This document shows positions 39,691 through 39,784 of a stretch of 39,784 nucleotides of DNA, in pieces (within the stretch, counting starts at the first letter, position 1; each line of letters opens with the position of its first letter). Source of the DNA: Pelagophyceae sp. CCMP2097. Lineage: Eukaryota; Sar; Pelagophyceae. A program made the position numbers and the translations under genes. The DNA is taken from the NCBI GenBank assembly GCA_026770575.1, contig MU657219.1:58337-98120 (forward strand), read 5' to 3'. The notes under the pieces are model-generated. The model saw only the letters and a list, made by a program, of their open reading frames with translations. It did no database searches and was not told the origin of the DNA.

Positions 39691-39784
39691 TTATTGAGGA
39701 CCCGAAGGGTCCTTGCCGTTTATTCAACGTCAGTTTACGGCAAGGGCCCTTCGGGTCCTTTGATTGAAGGATTACCAGGGGCAA
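39691..39784 (+). mobile_element. tRNA-related SINE-like element, copy 3 (5' end only)
   Basis: Opens with the hairpin GAGGACCCGAAGGGTCCTTG ... (39696-39720) and its complement (39737-39760), then TTTGATTGAAGGATTACCAG and GGGCAA, where the window ends. It matches the 5' end of copy 1 (12998-12909, reverse) closely. Confidence 0.75.

Overview
This window looks like nuclear DNA of a GC-rich, intron-rich eukaryotic microalga. A stramenopile (pelagophyte-like) or haptophyte would fit, but that placement is inference. The reasons are split genes with GT-AG introns, very short introns of about 35-55 nt (many with GTGCG donors), signal-peptide glycan-modifying enzymes, a eukaryote-only ER membrane complex subunit, and abundant minisatellites and MITE-like elements. 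No prokaryotic operons, Shine-Dalgarno sites or CRISPR arrays are visible. Most long open frames here are by-products of GC-rich repeats. Real exons are short and were found by protein-family motifs plus phase-consistent splice sites.

Layout: (1) 1637-8053 (+) holds the last six exons of EMC1, separated by introns packed with intron-specific minisatellites. (2) 9129-10772 (+) is a secreted fucosyltransferase-like gene, and 11183-12258 (-) is a PAPS-dependent sulfotransferase with two exons. (3) 12.57-13.4 kb has a tRNA-related SINE-like element and a 150-bp tandem repeat with a hairpin, followed by an unrecognised gene (13384-13974, -). (4) 14.98-17.57 kb is a stack of insertions: a dispersed repeat (family A) interrupted by two TA-flanked elements with terminal inverted repeats, one of which is itself split by a hAT-like element with an 8-bp target duplication. 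Two of the three insertions carry a small non-transposase ORF. (5) 18.2-19.2 kb (+) and 20.1/21.8-23.0 kb (+) are two more spliced genes; the second encodes a Ser/Pro/Ala-rich tail-anchored protein. (6) 23075-23808 is a unit with 37-bp inverted repeats and a minus-strand exon, next to a 947-base run of N (23812-24758). (7) 25.1-27.1 kb is repeats and foldbacks. (8) 27.1-28.27 kb (+) is a small multi-exon gene. (9) 28822-39402 (-) is read as one glycosyltransferase gene of the nucleotide-diphospho-sugar transferase (GT77-like) type, about 10.6 kb long, whose short exons are scattered between minisatellite-filled introns. The window ends in a third copy of the SINE-like element.

Three of the recognisable genes (fucosyltransferase-like, sulfotransferase, GT77-like) probably act in the secretory pathway on glycans. 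EMC1 also acts in the ER, but nothing shows co-regulation. The most unusual features are the intron-specific minisatellites and the small-gene cassettes between inverted repeats.
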